Assembly: GCA_035546535.1 (NCBI GenBank)
Contig: DASZWQ010000148.1
Location: 1 to 47,728 of the forward strand
Direction: 5' to 3'
DNA: 47,728 nt
Source of the DNA: Pirellulales bacterium
GTDB lineage: Bacteria > Planctomycetota > Planctomycetia > Pirellulales > JACPPG01
In this document: positions 40,092 through 47,728 of the stretch, piece by piece
Layout: each line of letters opens with the position of its first letter
Numbering within the stretch: the first letter of the stretch is position 1
Notes under the pieces: model-generated
Database searches by the model: none
What the model was told of the DNA's origin: nothing
What the model saw: only the letters and a program-made list of their open reading frames with translations
Program-made: the position numbers and the translations under genes

Positions 40092-43061
40092 ATGGACGAA
40101 CAGCGCAGCAGAATCCAGGAAGACCTTCGCGGGCTGGTCGCCGGAGAAGTGCGCTGCGACGACGTATTCCTGCAGCTCTACGCGAGCGACGCCAGCCTGT
40201 ATCAGATCAAGCCACTGGGCATAATCCGCCCGCGCAGTATGGCTGACGTCGCCGCGACGCTACGCTACGCGCGCGAGAACTCGATTCCGATTCACGCGCG
40301 CGGCGCTGGCACCGGCCTGGCAGGCGAGTCGCTTGGGCCCGGCCTCGTGCTCGATTTCTCCAAGAACTTTCGCCGTGTGCTGGCCATGGGGGACGATTGG
40401 GTGCGTGTCCAGCCCGGCGTGGTGCTCGAACGTCTGAACGAAGAGCTGCGGCCGAGCGGCCGCCACTTCGGCCCCGATCCTGCCATGAGCCACGTCACCA
40501 CGATGGGCAGCGTCGTGGCGATCGACGCGTCGGGTGCGCATTGGCTCAAGTACGGCTCGGCGCGCGACAATATCGAGCAACTCCGCATCATCCTGGCCGA
40601 CGGCACCGAGATGAACGTCGGCCGCGAGCCGTTGGTGAATGGCGCCTGCGACGATCCCGACCCTTTAAAACGCGAGCTGGTGAATCAACTCGCGAGTCTA
40701 CTTTCGCAAAACGCCGAGCTGATCAAGTCACACCAGCCGCGCAGCCTGGTCAACCGGTGCGGCTACGAGTTGGCCGGCGTACTGGAAGACGGGTATCTCG
40801 ATTTCCCCCGGCTACTGGCCGGCTCGGAGGGGACGCTCGCCCTATTCTCCGAAATCACCGTCCGCACTCATCCGCGGCCCAAGCACGTCGGCACGGTCCT
40901 GTTCTTTTTCGATCTTATGGAAAAAGCGGCGCGCGCGGTCGAAGAGATCATGGCAGCCCACCCCAGCGCGTGCGACGTGATGGACCGTCGCCATCTGAGC
41001 CTGGCGCGCGAGACCGATCCGCGCTATGCCGCGCTCATTCCGGCCGAGGCAGAAGCCTTGCTCCTCGTGGAGTTGGATGGCCCTGACGCTCAGGAGCTGC
41101 GCGAGCGCATGCGGCAAGTGGTCGACCGCGTGCGCAAGCGCAAGCGTTTGGCCTTCGACTCGCGCTCAGCCACTGGCCTCGGCGACATGGAGCTGTCGTG
41201 GCGGTTGGCGCAAAAAGTCGTGCCGACGCTGTACCGTCTGAAGGGCTCGACGCAAGCGCTGCCATTCATCGAAGACATTGCGATTCCGCCGGCAGCCCTG
41301 GCCCTGTTCCTGGTCGAGATGCAAAACGTGTTGAAGCGGCACCAGGTCACGGCGTCGCTTTTCGGACATGCCGGGCATGGACAGTTGCACATTCGGCCGT
41401 TCCTCGATCCTAACCACCCGGAGCACGTCAAGACGATGGCGGCCCTGGCCAACGATCTGTATGAAGCCGTATTTCAGGTCGGCGGCACCATCAGCGGCGA
41501 GCACGGCGACGGGCTGAGCCGCACGCAGTTCGTCCAGCGTCAGTACGGCGAACTTTACCCGGTGCTGCGCGAGGTGAAACGAATCTTCGACCCGCAGAAC
41601 GTGCTGAACCCGGGTAAGGTCATTGGCGACGATCCCGACCTGATGACGCGCAATCTGCGGCCGACCGTGCTTTCGGCTCCGCCGCCGGCCCCGGCGGAAG
41701 CACCTCCCGAGGATGCTACCAAGCAACTGGTCGAATTGGAACTCAACTGGACGCGCGCCGAGTTGGCGGAAGTGACCACAAGCTGCAACGGTTGCGGCGC
41801 CTGCCGCGCGCAGGATCCCACGGTGCGCATGTGCCCGATCTTCCGCTTCGCCCCCAGTGAAGAAGCTTCGCCGCGGGCCAAGGCAAACTTGATGCGGGCC
41901 GTGCTGTCAGGCCAGATGCATCCGCAAGCGCTGGCGTCCGACTCGTTCAAGAGCGTGGCCGACTTGTGCGTCAACTGCCAGATGTGCCGGCTGGAGTGCC
42001 CGGCCGGCGTCGACATTCCCAAGCTAATGATCGAGGCCAAGGCTAATTACGTGGCCACCAACGGCCTGCGGATCGACGATTGGATCATGACGAGGCTCGA
42101 AACCGTGGGTGCGGTCGGCGGCCTGCTGAGCCCGTTTACGAATTGGATCATCCGCAACCGGCAAGCGCGGTGGGTCGTGGAAAAAGTATTTGGCATCGCC
42201 CAGCGCCGCAAACTGCCGCGGTTCAACTCTCGCAGTTTCTTGCGCCGTGCGGCCCGGCGGCGTCTGACGCAGCCTACTCGCCGCAGTGGCCGCAAGGTCC
42301 TGTATTTCGTCGACGTCTATGCCAACTACCACGACCCGCAACTGGCCGAAGCGCTGGTCGCGGTGATGGAACACAATGGCGTGCCTGTTTTTGCCCATCC
42401 CGACCAGCGAGCCAGCGGCATGGCGCTGGTCTCGCGCGGGGCGATCGACGCGGCGCGGACCATCGCCACGGCTAACGTGCGCATCCTGGCCGAGGCGATT
42501 CGGCAGGGCTATACGATCGTCACCGCCGAACCGTCGGCCGCGCTGTGCCTGACGCGCGAGTATCCGCTTCTGCTCGACGACGAAGAGACGCGCCTGGTGG
42601 CGGCCAATACGTTCGAGGCCTGCCATTATCTCTGGCAGATGCACCAGACGGGCCATTTGCAGCTCGACTTCCGGCCCGTTAATGCCACCGTCGGCTATCA
42701 CCAGCCGTGCCACTTGAAGGCCCTGCAGATCGGTTCGCCGGGCGAAAGCCTGCTGCGGTTGATTCCCGGCCTCTCCGTCGAGCGCAACGAGCGCGGTTGC
42801 TCCGGCATGGCGGGCACTTACGGACTGTCGCGCAAGAATTACCGAAACAGCCTGCGCGCCGGCTGGGGTCTGATTTCGGCGATGCGCTCCGGCAATTTTC
42901 AGGCCGGCACTACCGAGTGCAGCGCGTGTAAAATGCAGATGGAGCAAGGCACCTCGAAGCCCACGATCCATCCGCTCAAGCTCTTGGCGCTGGCCTATGG
43001 GGTCATGCCCGACGTAGCTACCCTGTTGACGGCGCGCAGTGAGGAGTTAGTAGTCACATGA
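40092..43061 (+). CDS. FAD-linked oxidase fused to Fe-S/CCG-domain dehydrogenase
   Basis: Large flavin and iron-sulfur dehydrogenase of 989 residues, of the D-lactate/glycolate dehydrogenase (GlcD-plus-GlpC-like) type; substrate unknown. The N-terminal FAD_binding_4 domain has ARGAGTGLAGES and GPDPAMSHVTTMGSVVA. The FAD-linked oxidase C-terminal domain has GHAGHGQLHIRPFL and GGTISGEHGDGLSR. Two ferredoxin-type motifs follow: CNGCGACRAQDPTVRMCP and CVNCQMCRLECPAGVD. The C-terminal part has CCG-like sequences (YHQPCHLKALQIG, GCSGMAGTYG, ECSACKMQ). It ends with a 4-base ATGA overlap with moaD, pointing to coupled expression with molybdopterin genes. Confidence 0.92.
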   Translation: MDEQRSRIQEDLRGLVAGEVRCDDVFLQLYASDASLYQIKPLGIIRPRSMADVAATLRYARENSIPIHARGAGTGLAGESLGPGLVLDFSKNFRRVLAMGDDWVRVQPGVVLERLNEELRPSGRHFGPDPAMSHVTTMGSVVAIDASGAHWLKYGSARDNIEQLRIILADGTEMNVGREPLVNGACDDPDPLKRELVNQLASLLSQNAELIKSHQPRSLVNRCGYELAGVLEDGYLDFPRLLAGSEGTLALFSEITVRTHPRPKHVGTVLFFFDLMEKAARAVEEIMAAHPSACDVMDRRHLSLARETDPRYAALIPAEAEALLLVELDGPDAQELRERMRQVVDRVRKRKRLAFDSRSATGLGDMELSWRLAQKVVPTLYRLKGSTQALPFIEDIAIPPAALALFLVEMQNVLKRHQVTASLFGHAGHGQLHIRPFLDPNHPEHVKTMAALANDLYEAVFQVGGTISGEHGDGLSRTQFVQRQYGELYPVLREVKRIFDPQNVLNPGKVIGDDPDLMTRNLRPTVLSAPPPAPAEAPPEDATKQLVELELNWTRAELAEVTTSCNGCGACRAQDPTVRMCPIFRFAPSEEASPRAKANLMRAVLSGQMHPQALASDSFKSVADLCVNCQMCRLECPAGVDIPKLMIEAKANYVATNGLRIDDWIMTRLETVGAVGGLLSPFTNWIIRNRQARWVVEKVFGIAQRRKLPRFNSRSFLRRAARRRLTQPTRRSGRKVLYFVDVYANYHDPQLAEALVAVMEHNGVPVFAHPDQRASGMALVSRGAIDAARTIATANVRILAEAIRQGYTIVTAEPSAALCLTREYPLLLDDEETRLVAANTFEACHYLWQMHQTGHLQLDFRPVNATVGYHQPCHLKALQIGSPGESLLRLIPGLSVERNERGCSGMAGTYGLSRKNYRNSLRAGWGLISAMRSGNFQAGTTECSACKMQMEQGTSKPTIHPLKLLALAYGVMPDVATLLTARSEELVVT

Positions 43062-43303
43062 TGGTGCGGGTGAAACTATTCGCCGCCGCGCGCGAGCTGG
43101 CCGGGCAAGATGCGCTTGATGTGACGCTCCCGGCCGGCGCGACGATTGCCCAATTGCGTCAGGCGATCGTCGCGCAGGCGTCGTCGCTCGAAGGGCTGTC
43201 GCGTCATGTGTGGTTTGCCATCGGCACCGACTACGCCGACGATGCGCAGCCGCTCGTCGATGGGCTGGAGGTCGCGTGCATTCCACCGGTGAGCGGAGGA
43301 TAA
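43058..43303 (+). CDS. moaD: Molybdopterin synthase small subunit MoaD
   Basis: Ubiquitin-like sulfur carrier of molybdopterin synthase. The 81-residue protein has the beta-grasp pattern (VRVKLFAAARELAGQDALDV, LPAGATIAQLRQAI) and ends in PPVSGG, the C-terminal Gly-Gly that is thiocarboxylated. It overlaps the dehydrogenase gene by 4 bases and lies 3 bases before moaE. GAGGAG is 12 bases upstream of the start. Confidence 0.95.
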   Translation: MMVRVKLFAAARELAGQDALDVTLPAGATIAQLRQAIVAQASSLEGLSRHVWFAIGTDYADDAQPLVDGLEVACIPPVSGG

Positions 43304-43306
43304 CCG

Positions 43307-43759
43307 GTGGTGGAGCTCACCCAATCACCGATCGACACCACGGCGCTGCTCGCACGAGTGAGCTCGACAGCCGCTGGCGCCGTGGTCCTGTTCGTCGGTA
43401 CCACGCGCGAGTTCACGGCCGACCGCCGCACCGCGTCGCTCGACTACGAATGCTTGCCCGAAATGGCCCGGCAGAAGCTGGCCGAGCTCGAAACCGAAGC
43501 GCGGGAACGCTGGCCGCTTGTCGAATGCGCGATCGTCCACCGTCTGGGCCACGTTGAGCTGGGCGAAGCCAGTGTGGCCATCGCCGTCAGCTCACCCCAT
43601 CGCGACGCCGCGTTTGCGGCCGGCAAATGGCTCATCGACACGTTGAAAGTCGTGGTGCCGATCTGGAAGAAGGAAAACTGGGCCGACGGCACCAGCGAAT
43701 GGGTACATCCCGGCTTTACACCGGGCCGCGAGCCCGAGCCGCACGACCCACGCCCCTGA
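43307..43759 (+). CDS. moaE: Molybdopterin synthase catalytic subunit MoaE
   Basis: Large subunit that converts precursor Z (cPMP) to molybdopterin using MoaD thiocarboxylate. The 150-residue protein has GAVVLFVGTTREFTADRR, SLDYECLPEMA, IVHRLGHVELGEASVAIAVS, HRDAAFAAGKWLIDTLK and the catalytic-Lys region VPIWKKENWADG. It begins with a GTG; a second GTG one codon on is equally possible. Order moaD-moaE-moaA indicates one operon. Confidence 0.95.
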   Translation: MVELTQSPIDTTALLARVSSTAAGAVVLFVGTTREFTADRRTASLDYECLPEMARQKLAELETEARERWPLVECAIVHRLGHVELGEASVAIAVSSPHRDAAFAAGKWLIDTLKVVVPIWKKENWADGTSEWVHPGFTPGREPEPHDPRP

Positions 43760-43792
43760 TAGCAGCCGTTGCAATCAAGGGCCCACTGCGCG

Positions 43793-44848
43793 ATGATTGA
43801 CTCTATGAGCCAGATGATGACGAGTGCCGCACGATTGATGGAGCCCGACTGGGCCGGCGGTCCGCTCGTCGACACATTTGGCCGCACGCACAATAGTCTG
43901 CGGATTAGCGTCACGGATCGCTGCAATATCCGCTGCTTCTACTGCATGCCGGCTGAAAATGTGCAGTTCAAGCCGCGTCACGAAATCCTGTCGTTCGAGG
44001 AGATTACTCGGTTCGTCAACGTGGTCGCCCGGCTCGGCGTGAACAAGCTGCGTCTCACCGGCGGCGAACCGCTGGTGCGGCAAGATCTCGACCGGCTGGT
44101 CCGGGCGCTAGCCCAAGTGCCCGGCATCGACGACATCGCGCTCACGACCAATGGTATCCTGCTGGCCGAACAGGCGCAGGCCTTGTATGACGCCGGTCTC
44201 AAACGCCTGAATGTCAGTCTTGATGCGCTCGATGCCGAGACCTTTCGCCGCATTGCCCGGCGTGACGGGTTCGAGCGCATCCTGGAAGGGTTATTCGCGG
44301 CCCGGCGGGTGGGATTCCGCCGCATCCGGCTGAATGCCGTGGCGATCCGCGGCATCACCGAGGCGCAGATCGTGCCGCTCGGACGTTTTGCGCGGGAGCA
44401 CGGCTTCGAGCTGCGCTTTATCGAGTTCATGCCGCTGGATGCCGACGCCGCCTGGGACAATTCGCAGGTGCTGTCGGGCGAGGAAATCCGCCGCGTGCTG
44501 GAAGCTGAAATCGCGAGGCTCGAACCGCTGCCCGTGGTGGATCCCAGCCAGCCGGCTACGGATTATCGCTTCGTCGACGGTGGCGGCACGATAGGGTTCA
44601 TCAATCCGGTCACGCAGCCCTTCTGCGGCGATTGCAATCGCCTGCGGCTGACGGCCGAGGGTCAGGTGCGGAATTGCCTCTTCTCGACGACCGAATGGGA
44701 CGCCCGGGCACTGCTGCGCCGCGGCGCGGCCGACGCCGAACTGGCCGAACTCGTTCGATCGTGCGTGGCGGCCAAGAAGGCCGGTCACGGCATCAACAGC
44801 GACGCGTTTCTAAAGCCCGAGCGCGCGATGTATCAGATCGGCGGCTGA
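43793..44848 (+). CDS. moaA: GTP 3',8-cyclase MoaA
   Basis: Radical-SAM enzyme that starts molybdopterin synthesis, converting GTP to 3',8-cyclo-GTP for cPMP formation. Of 351 residues, the N-terminal cluster CNIRCFYC binds the SAM-linked [4Fe-4S], followed by LRLTGGEPLVRQD. The C-terminal cluster is CGDCNRLRLTAEGQVRNC, and the protein ends in GG as usual (IGG). FMPLDA and GFINPVTQPF fit the family. The start is uncertain between 43793, 43805 and 43814; AAGGG lies 11 bases before 43793. A cPMP synthase MoaC gene is not in the window. Confidence 0.95.
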   Translation: MIDSMSQMMTSAARLMEPDWAGGPLVDTFGRTHNSLRISVTDRCNIRCFYCMPAENVQFKPRHEILSFEEITRFVNVVARLGVNKLRLTGGEPLVRQDLDRLVRALAQVPGIDDIALTTNGILLAEQAQALYDAGLKRLNVSLDALDAETFRRIARRDGFERILEGLFAARRVGFRRIRLNAVAIRGITEAQIVPLGRFAREHGFELRFIEFMPLDADAAWDNSQVLSGEEIRRVLEAEIARLEPLPVVDPSQPATDYRFVDGGGTIGFINPVTQPFCGDCNRLRLTAEGQVRNCLFSTTEWDARALLRRGAADAELAELVRSCVAAKKAGHGINSDAFLKPERAMYQIGG

Positions 44849-45100
44849 TCTGCAGTTTTTGTGCAGACAGATCGATCCACAGGTTACACAGATTCCGCAG
44901 AACGATTGACGAAGCGACGTAACGTCGCTGTTCCTCTTACAATCTGCGTCATCTCAGTAAATCGCCCGGAAGCCAACGTCGAAACATAACCGCCAACGCA
45001 TATTTTCATGCCTTCGGGTGCCGCTCGGGCGGCATGAACACTGCGGATGGATTTCTTGATCGCCTACCGGATGCGCTGCGGAGTCAAATTACTTGCTGAA

Positions 45101-47728
45101 CTAATGCGCGGGTTCGGCAGGCGGCGTATCTTTGTCCGAACGGTGCCCTTCCTCAGGCGGATGTCGTTCTTCGTCGCCATGCTCATCCGCATGATGCCCC
45201 TTACGGTCGCGCACCATCAAGGCGTACAAGCACGGCAGCACAAACAGCGTCGCCGGTTCGCCGGCCAGCAAGCCGCCGAGAATGGCTCGGGCCAGCGGGG
45301 CATTGGCCTCGCTGCCGCGCTCCAATGCCAACGCCGCCGGAATCATGGCGAAGAACGCCGCTAGCGCCGTCATCGTGATGGGCCGCACGCGAATGACCGC
45401 CGCCTTGCGAATGGCTTGCATGGGAGTGAGACTCTCGGCGTGACGCAGTTCTTGCGCAAAATCGGTCATTAGCACCGTATTGGCCACCTTGATGCCCACG
45501 ATGAAGATGATGCCCAACAGCGATTGCACGTTGAGCGCGGTGCCCGTGAAGTACAGCATCGGCAGTACGCCCACCAGGCACAGCGGCACCACGAGCATGA
45601 CCGTCAGGGGCACGATCCACGAGCGGTCGAGCGCCACCATCAGAAAATAAATCAGCAGACTGGCCAGGATCAACCCGAACGACAGGCTGCGGAACGTCTC
45701 CTGCATGCGGGCGTACTCGCCGCTGAGCGTGATCTTCGCGCCGGCCAAGGTTTTCGAATGGTCTTGAGGGTCGAACGGCCGCCAGGCGCCCGCTCCGTCC
45801 TGCTTACCGAAGTCATTGAGCACGCGGCTGATATCGTCGGCGACGTGGCCCAGATCGCGCCCGGAAACGCCCATCGTCAGATCGATCGTCGGCTGCAGGT
45901 TTGTATGGTTCACCTCGGCCGGCACCGTGGTACGTCGCAGCGATACGATGTTCTTCAGCGGAATCGGTCGATTTTGCACGGGGCTGGTAATGGGAATCTC
46001 GAGCAAGGTCTCGATCGATTCGATGTTCTCCTCCGGATACTGCACACCCACGAAGTACTGATTGTGCGTCTGTGGATCGATCCAGAAATTACGCTTGTTG
46101 AACTGGATGCTGGAATTGAAGGCCGCCACGACGTTGCGCATCACGTCGGCCTGATCGAGACCCAAGTCGGCTGCTTTCGCGCGATTCACGTCGATGATGT
46201 ATTCCGGATAATCGAGCCTTTGCATGATGCGGGTGTCGACGACGCCATCGATCTGCGTGATCCTCTGGCGGATGTCTTCGGCCAGCTTGTGAGCCTGCTC
46301 GACATTCTTGCCAAGGATGCGAACATTGATCGGCGTTGACTTGCCTTCGTTCATGGCGCCGCGGATCATGCCGCCGGCGTCGAAGGCGAATTCGAGTTCC
46401 GCGAATTCCGGTGAGGCCGCGAATCCTTTGCGCAGAATCTCGACGTAGTCCTGCGCCGAATGGTGCCGGTGCTCGGTCAATTGTACTTTGACGACCGAAT
46501 CCATCGGCCCCGCATTGGGCGTATAGGCCGCCGACCAATCGGCCGTTGTCCCGATCTCGCTGATGATCAACTCCAGGTCGTCGTGCAGGTTTTCGCGGAC
46601 GAACTCCTCGACCTTGGCGATCTTTTCTTCCGTGAGCTCGATGCGCGTGCCCGATGGAGCTCGGGCGTAAATCTCGAAAGATCCGGCGTCGGCCTCGGGG
46701 AAGAACTCACGCCGCAAGATCGGCGAGAAGACCAGGAGCGTGACGACCAGCAAGCCGGCGCCGACCGCGATCGTCTTGCGCGGATGCCGGAGCACGACGT
46801 CCAGACCGGCCGCATAACGCTCGATCACCCAGTCGATCCCCTTCTCCCAGCGGGCAAAGGCGCGAGCGATCGGGTTCTTTGACTTCGGTCCATGCGCGGC
46901 GTGCGGCTTGAGCAGCATGGCACTAAACGACGGCACCAGGCTCCGCGACAGGAAATACGCGCAAATCATGGCGAAGGCCACGGCCAGGGCCATCGGCCGG
47001 TACAAAAACTCGCCCAAGCCCGGCATCAGGGCCAAGGGCGCTAGCACCAAAAACGTACACAATGTCGAGACCAGTTCGGGCATCGCCACTTCGCTCGCGC
47101 CTAGGAATGCCGCCTCTTTCGGCTCGGTGCCAAAACCCAAATGCCGGTGCGTGTTCTCCAGACAAATAATCGCACTATCGACGAGCGGACCGATCGCCAA
47201 AGCCAGCCCGGCAAGCGTCATGACGTTGATCGTCATCCCGCAGGCGTACAAACCGATCACAGCGCCCAGCACGGAAATCGGGATGGTGATGATCGCGATC
47301 AGCGTCATCCGCCACTCGCCGAGAAACAGCAGAATCACGAGGGAGCATAGCACCGCTCCAAGCACACCCTCTTGCACGAGCGCCGAAATCGAAGCCCGCA
47401 CGTAGACCGACTGGTCCATTACGAGCTTCAGATCGATACCGGGGCGCGACAATCGCCCGACCATGTCCGGAATTGCCGATTTGAGCGCGTCGACCACGCT
47501 CAACGTGCTGCTTCCGCTCTGCCGGAACACCGGGATATAGACCTGCCGCCGGCCGTTCACGCGAACAACGTTTGTCTGGATGAAATTCGCGTCGGTCGGC
47601 TTGGCCACGTCGCGCAAATAAATAGCATTGCCGTGCTCTGTCTTGATCGGGATGTCTCCCATCCGCTCGATGAGGTCGTACATCGAGTTCGAATCGATCG
47701 CGTAGTCGGTCTTGCCGATCTTGGCGTC
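45101..47728 (-). CDS. RND efflux transporter subunit, N-terminus outside window
   Basis: Inner-membrane pump of the AcrB/HAE1 or CusA type, likely exporting drugs or metals with periplasmic and outer-membrane partners. The 5' end lies beyond base 47728; 875 residues are visible. Core features are the FRQSG region, DQSVYVRASI, TM4 with LVDSAIICLENTHRHL (the Asp relay position), PMALAVAFAMICAYFLSR and the repeated second half (FGLILASLLIYFLMVALDRS, GIIFIVGIKVANTVLMTDF). The C-terminus carries a 36-residue acidic/His-rich tail with six His (HHADEHGDEERH...). The tail suggests metal contact, but the family cannot be split between drug and metal types by eye. Confidence 0.92.
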   Translation of the reverse strand, partial: DAKIGKTDYAIDSNSMYDLIERMGDIPIKTEHGNAIYLRDVAKPTDANFIQTNVVRVNGRRQVYIPVFRQSGSSTLSVVDALKSAIPDMVGRLSRPGIDLKLVMDQSVYVRASISALVQEGVLGAVLCSLVILLFLGEWRMTLIAIITIPISVLGAVIGLYACGMTINVMTLAGLALAIGPLVDSAIICLENTHRHLGFGTEPKEAAFLGASEVAMPELVSTLCTFLVLAPLALMPGLGEFLYRPMALAVAFAMICAYFLSRSLVPSFSAMLLKPHAAHGPKSKNPIARAFARWEKGIDWVIERYAAGLDVVLRHPRKTIAVGAGLLVVTLLVFSPILRREFFPEADAGSFEIYARAPSGTRIELTEEKIAKVEEFVRENLHDDLELIISEIGTTADWSAAYTPNAGPMDSVVKVQLTEHRHHSAQDYVEILRKGFAASPEFAELEFAFDAGGMIRGAMNEGKSTPINVRILGKNVEQAHKLAEDIRQRITQIDGVVDTRIMQRLDYPEYIIDVNRAKAADLGLDQADVMRNVVAAFNSSIQFNKRNFWIDPQTHNQYFVGVQYPEENIESIETLLEIPITSPVQNRPIPLKNIVSLRRTTVPAEVNHTNLQPTIDLTMGVSGRDLGHVADDISRVLNDFGKQDGAGAWRPFDPQDHSKTLAGAKITLSGEYARMQETFRSLSFGLILASLLIYFLMVALDRSWIVPLTVMLVVPLCLVGVLPMLYFTGTALNVQSLLGIIFIVGIKVANTVLMTDFAQELRHAESLTPMQAIRKAAVIRVRPITMTALAAFFAMIPAALALERGSEANAPLARAILGGLLAGEPATLFVLPCLYALMVRDRKGHHADEHGDEERHPPEEGHRSDKDTPPAEPAH

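Noticed and set aside
44850..44875. Short CTGCA/TGCAG hairpin after moaA
   Set aside because: The T-run is in the loop and the stem is 5 bp, so not a terminator.
45005..45045. Hairpin near 45010-45040
   Set aside because: No T-run on either strand; alternative foldings compete, so not a credible terminator.
1..47728. tRNA, rRNA, CRISPR or insertion sequence
   Set aside because: No cloverleaf, repeat-spacer array or transposase was seen by eye; a dedicated tRNA and repeat scan would settle it.

Overview
This window reads as a chromosomal segment from a planctomycete, most likely of the Pirellulales type. I base that on the gene families, not on a database search. It carries a Tat-exported DUF1501 protein, a DUF1559 pilin-like protein paired with a small lipoprotein, PQQ-type beta-propellers, Tat-exported Gfo/Idh/MocA and TIM-barrel proteins, a BlaI/M56-peptidase pair with a WD40 tail, a dockerin/PEP-CTERM protein and a long LssY_C protein. 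The DNA is GC-rich. Genes are loosely packed on both strands, with leaders of 100-400 bases. I see no rRNA, tRNA, CRISPR array, transposase or phage gene.

Layout. 1-6.6 kb: the 3' end of leuS, an exported MsrB-MsrA fusion, a zinc-ribbon/transmembrane protein with repeated short motifs, an alpha/beta hydrolase and a Cys-rich copper-storage-like protein. 6.9-16.5 kb: exported sugar-type oxidoreductase and isomerase, LssY_C protein, PQQ propeller, a second MsrB, small hypotheticals and a type-B carboxylesterase. 16.5-23.2 kb: a penicillin-acylase-type Ntn hydrolase, then a probable three-gene run (trypsin/PDZ protease, DUF1501, PQQ propeller). 23.2-27.8 kb: a BlaI repressor and M56-WD40 receptor gene pair behind a promoter with built-in BlaI-type operators, lying between a Kelch gene remnant and an intact DUF4198-Kelch gene. 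28.1-31.4 kb: a PEP-CTERM protein and a DUF1559-lipoprotein pair that diverge from two promoters carrying matching palindromes, then a small HemP protein. 31.7-36 kb: a redoxin, a two-lobed aspartic protease with dockerin and PEP-CTERM ends, dcd and nth. 36.2-44.9 kb: DUF309, a Lon-substrate-binding-domain protein, folE, two membrane proteins and an operon of an FAD/Fe-S dehydrogenase with moaD-moaE-moaA. 45.1-47.7 kb: a truncated RND transporter.

How the genes fit together. Much of the window serves the cell envelope: exported repair enzymes (MsrBA), proteases, beta-propellers and surface proteins sorted by Tat, lipoprotein or PEP-CTERM signals. The best candidates for undescribed biology are: (1) the BlaI/M56-WD40 switch, where a seven-bladed propeller stands where BlaR1 has its beta-lactam sensor; (2) the divergent promoter pair with matched operators at 29.3-29.5 kb; (3) the single-chain two-lobed aspartic protease fused to dockerin and PEP-CTERM; (4) an internal ribosome-binding site in the msrBA fusion that could release a separate cytoplasmic MsrA.
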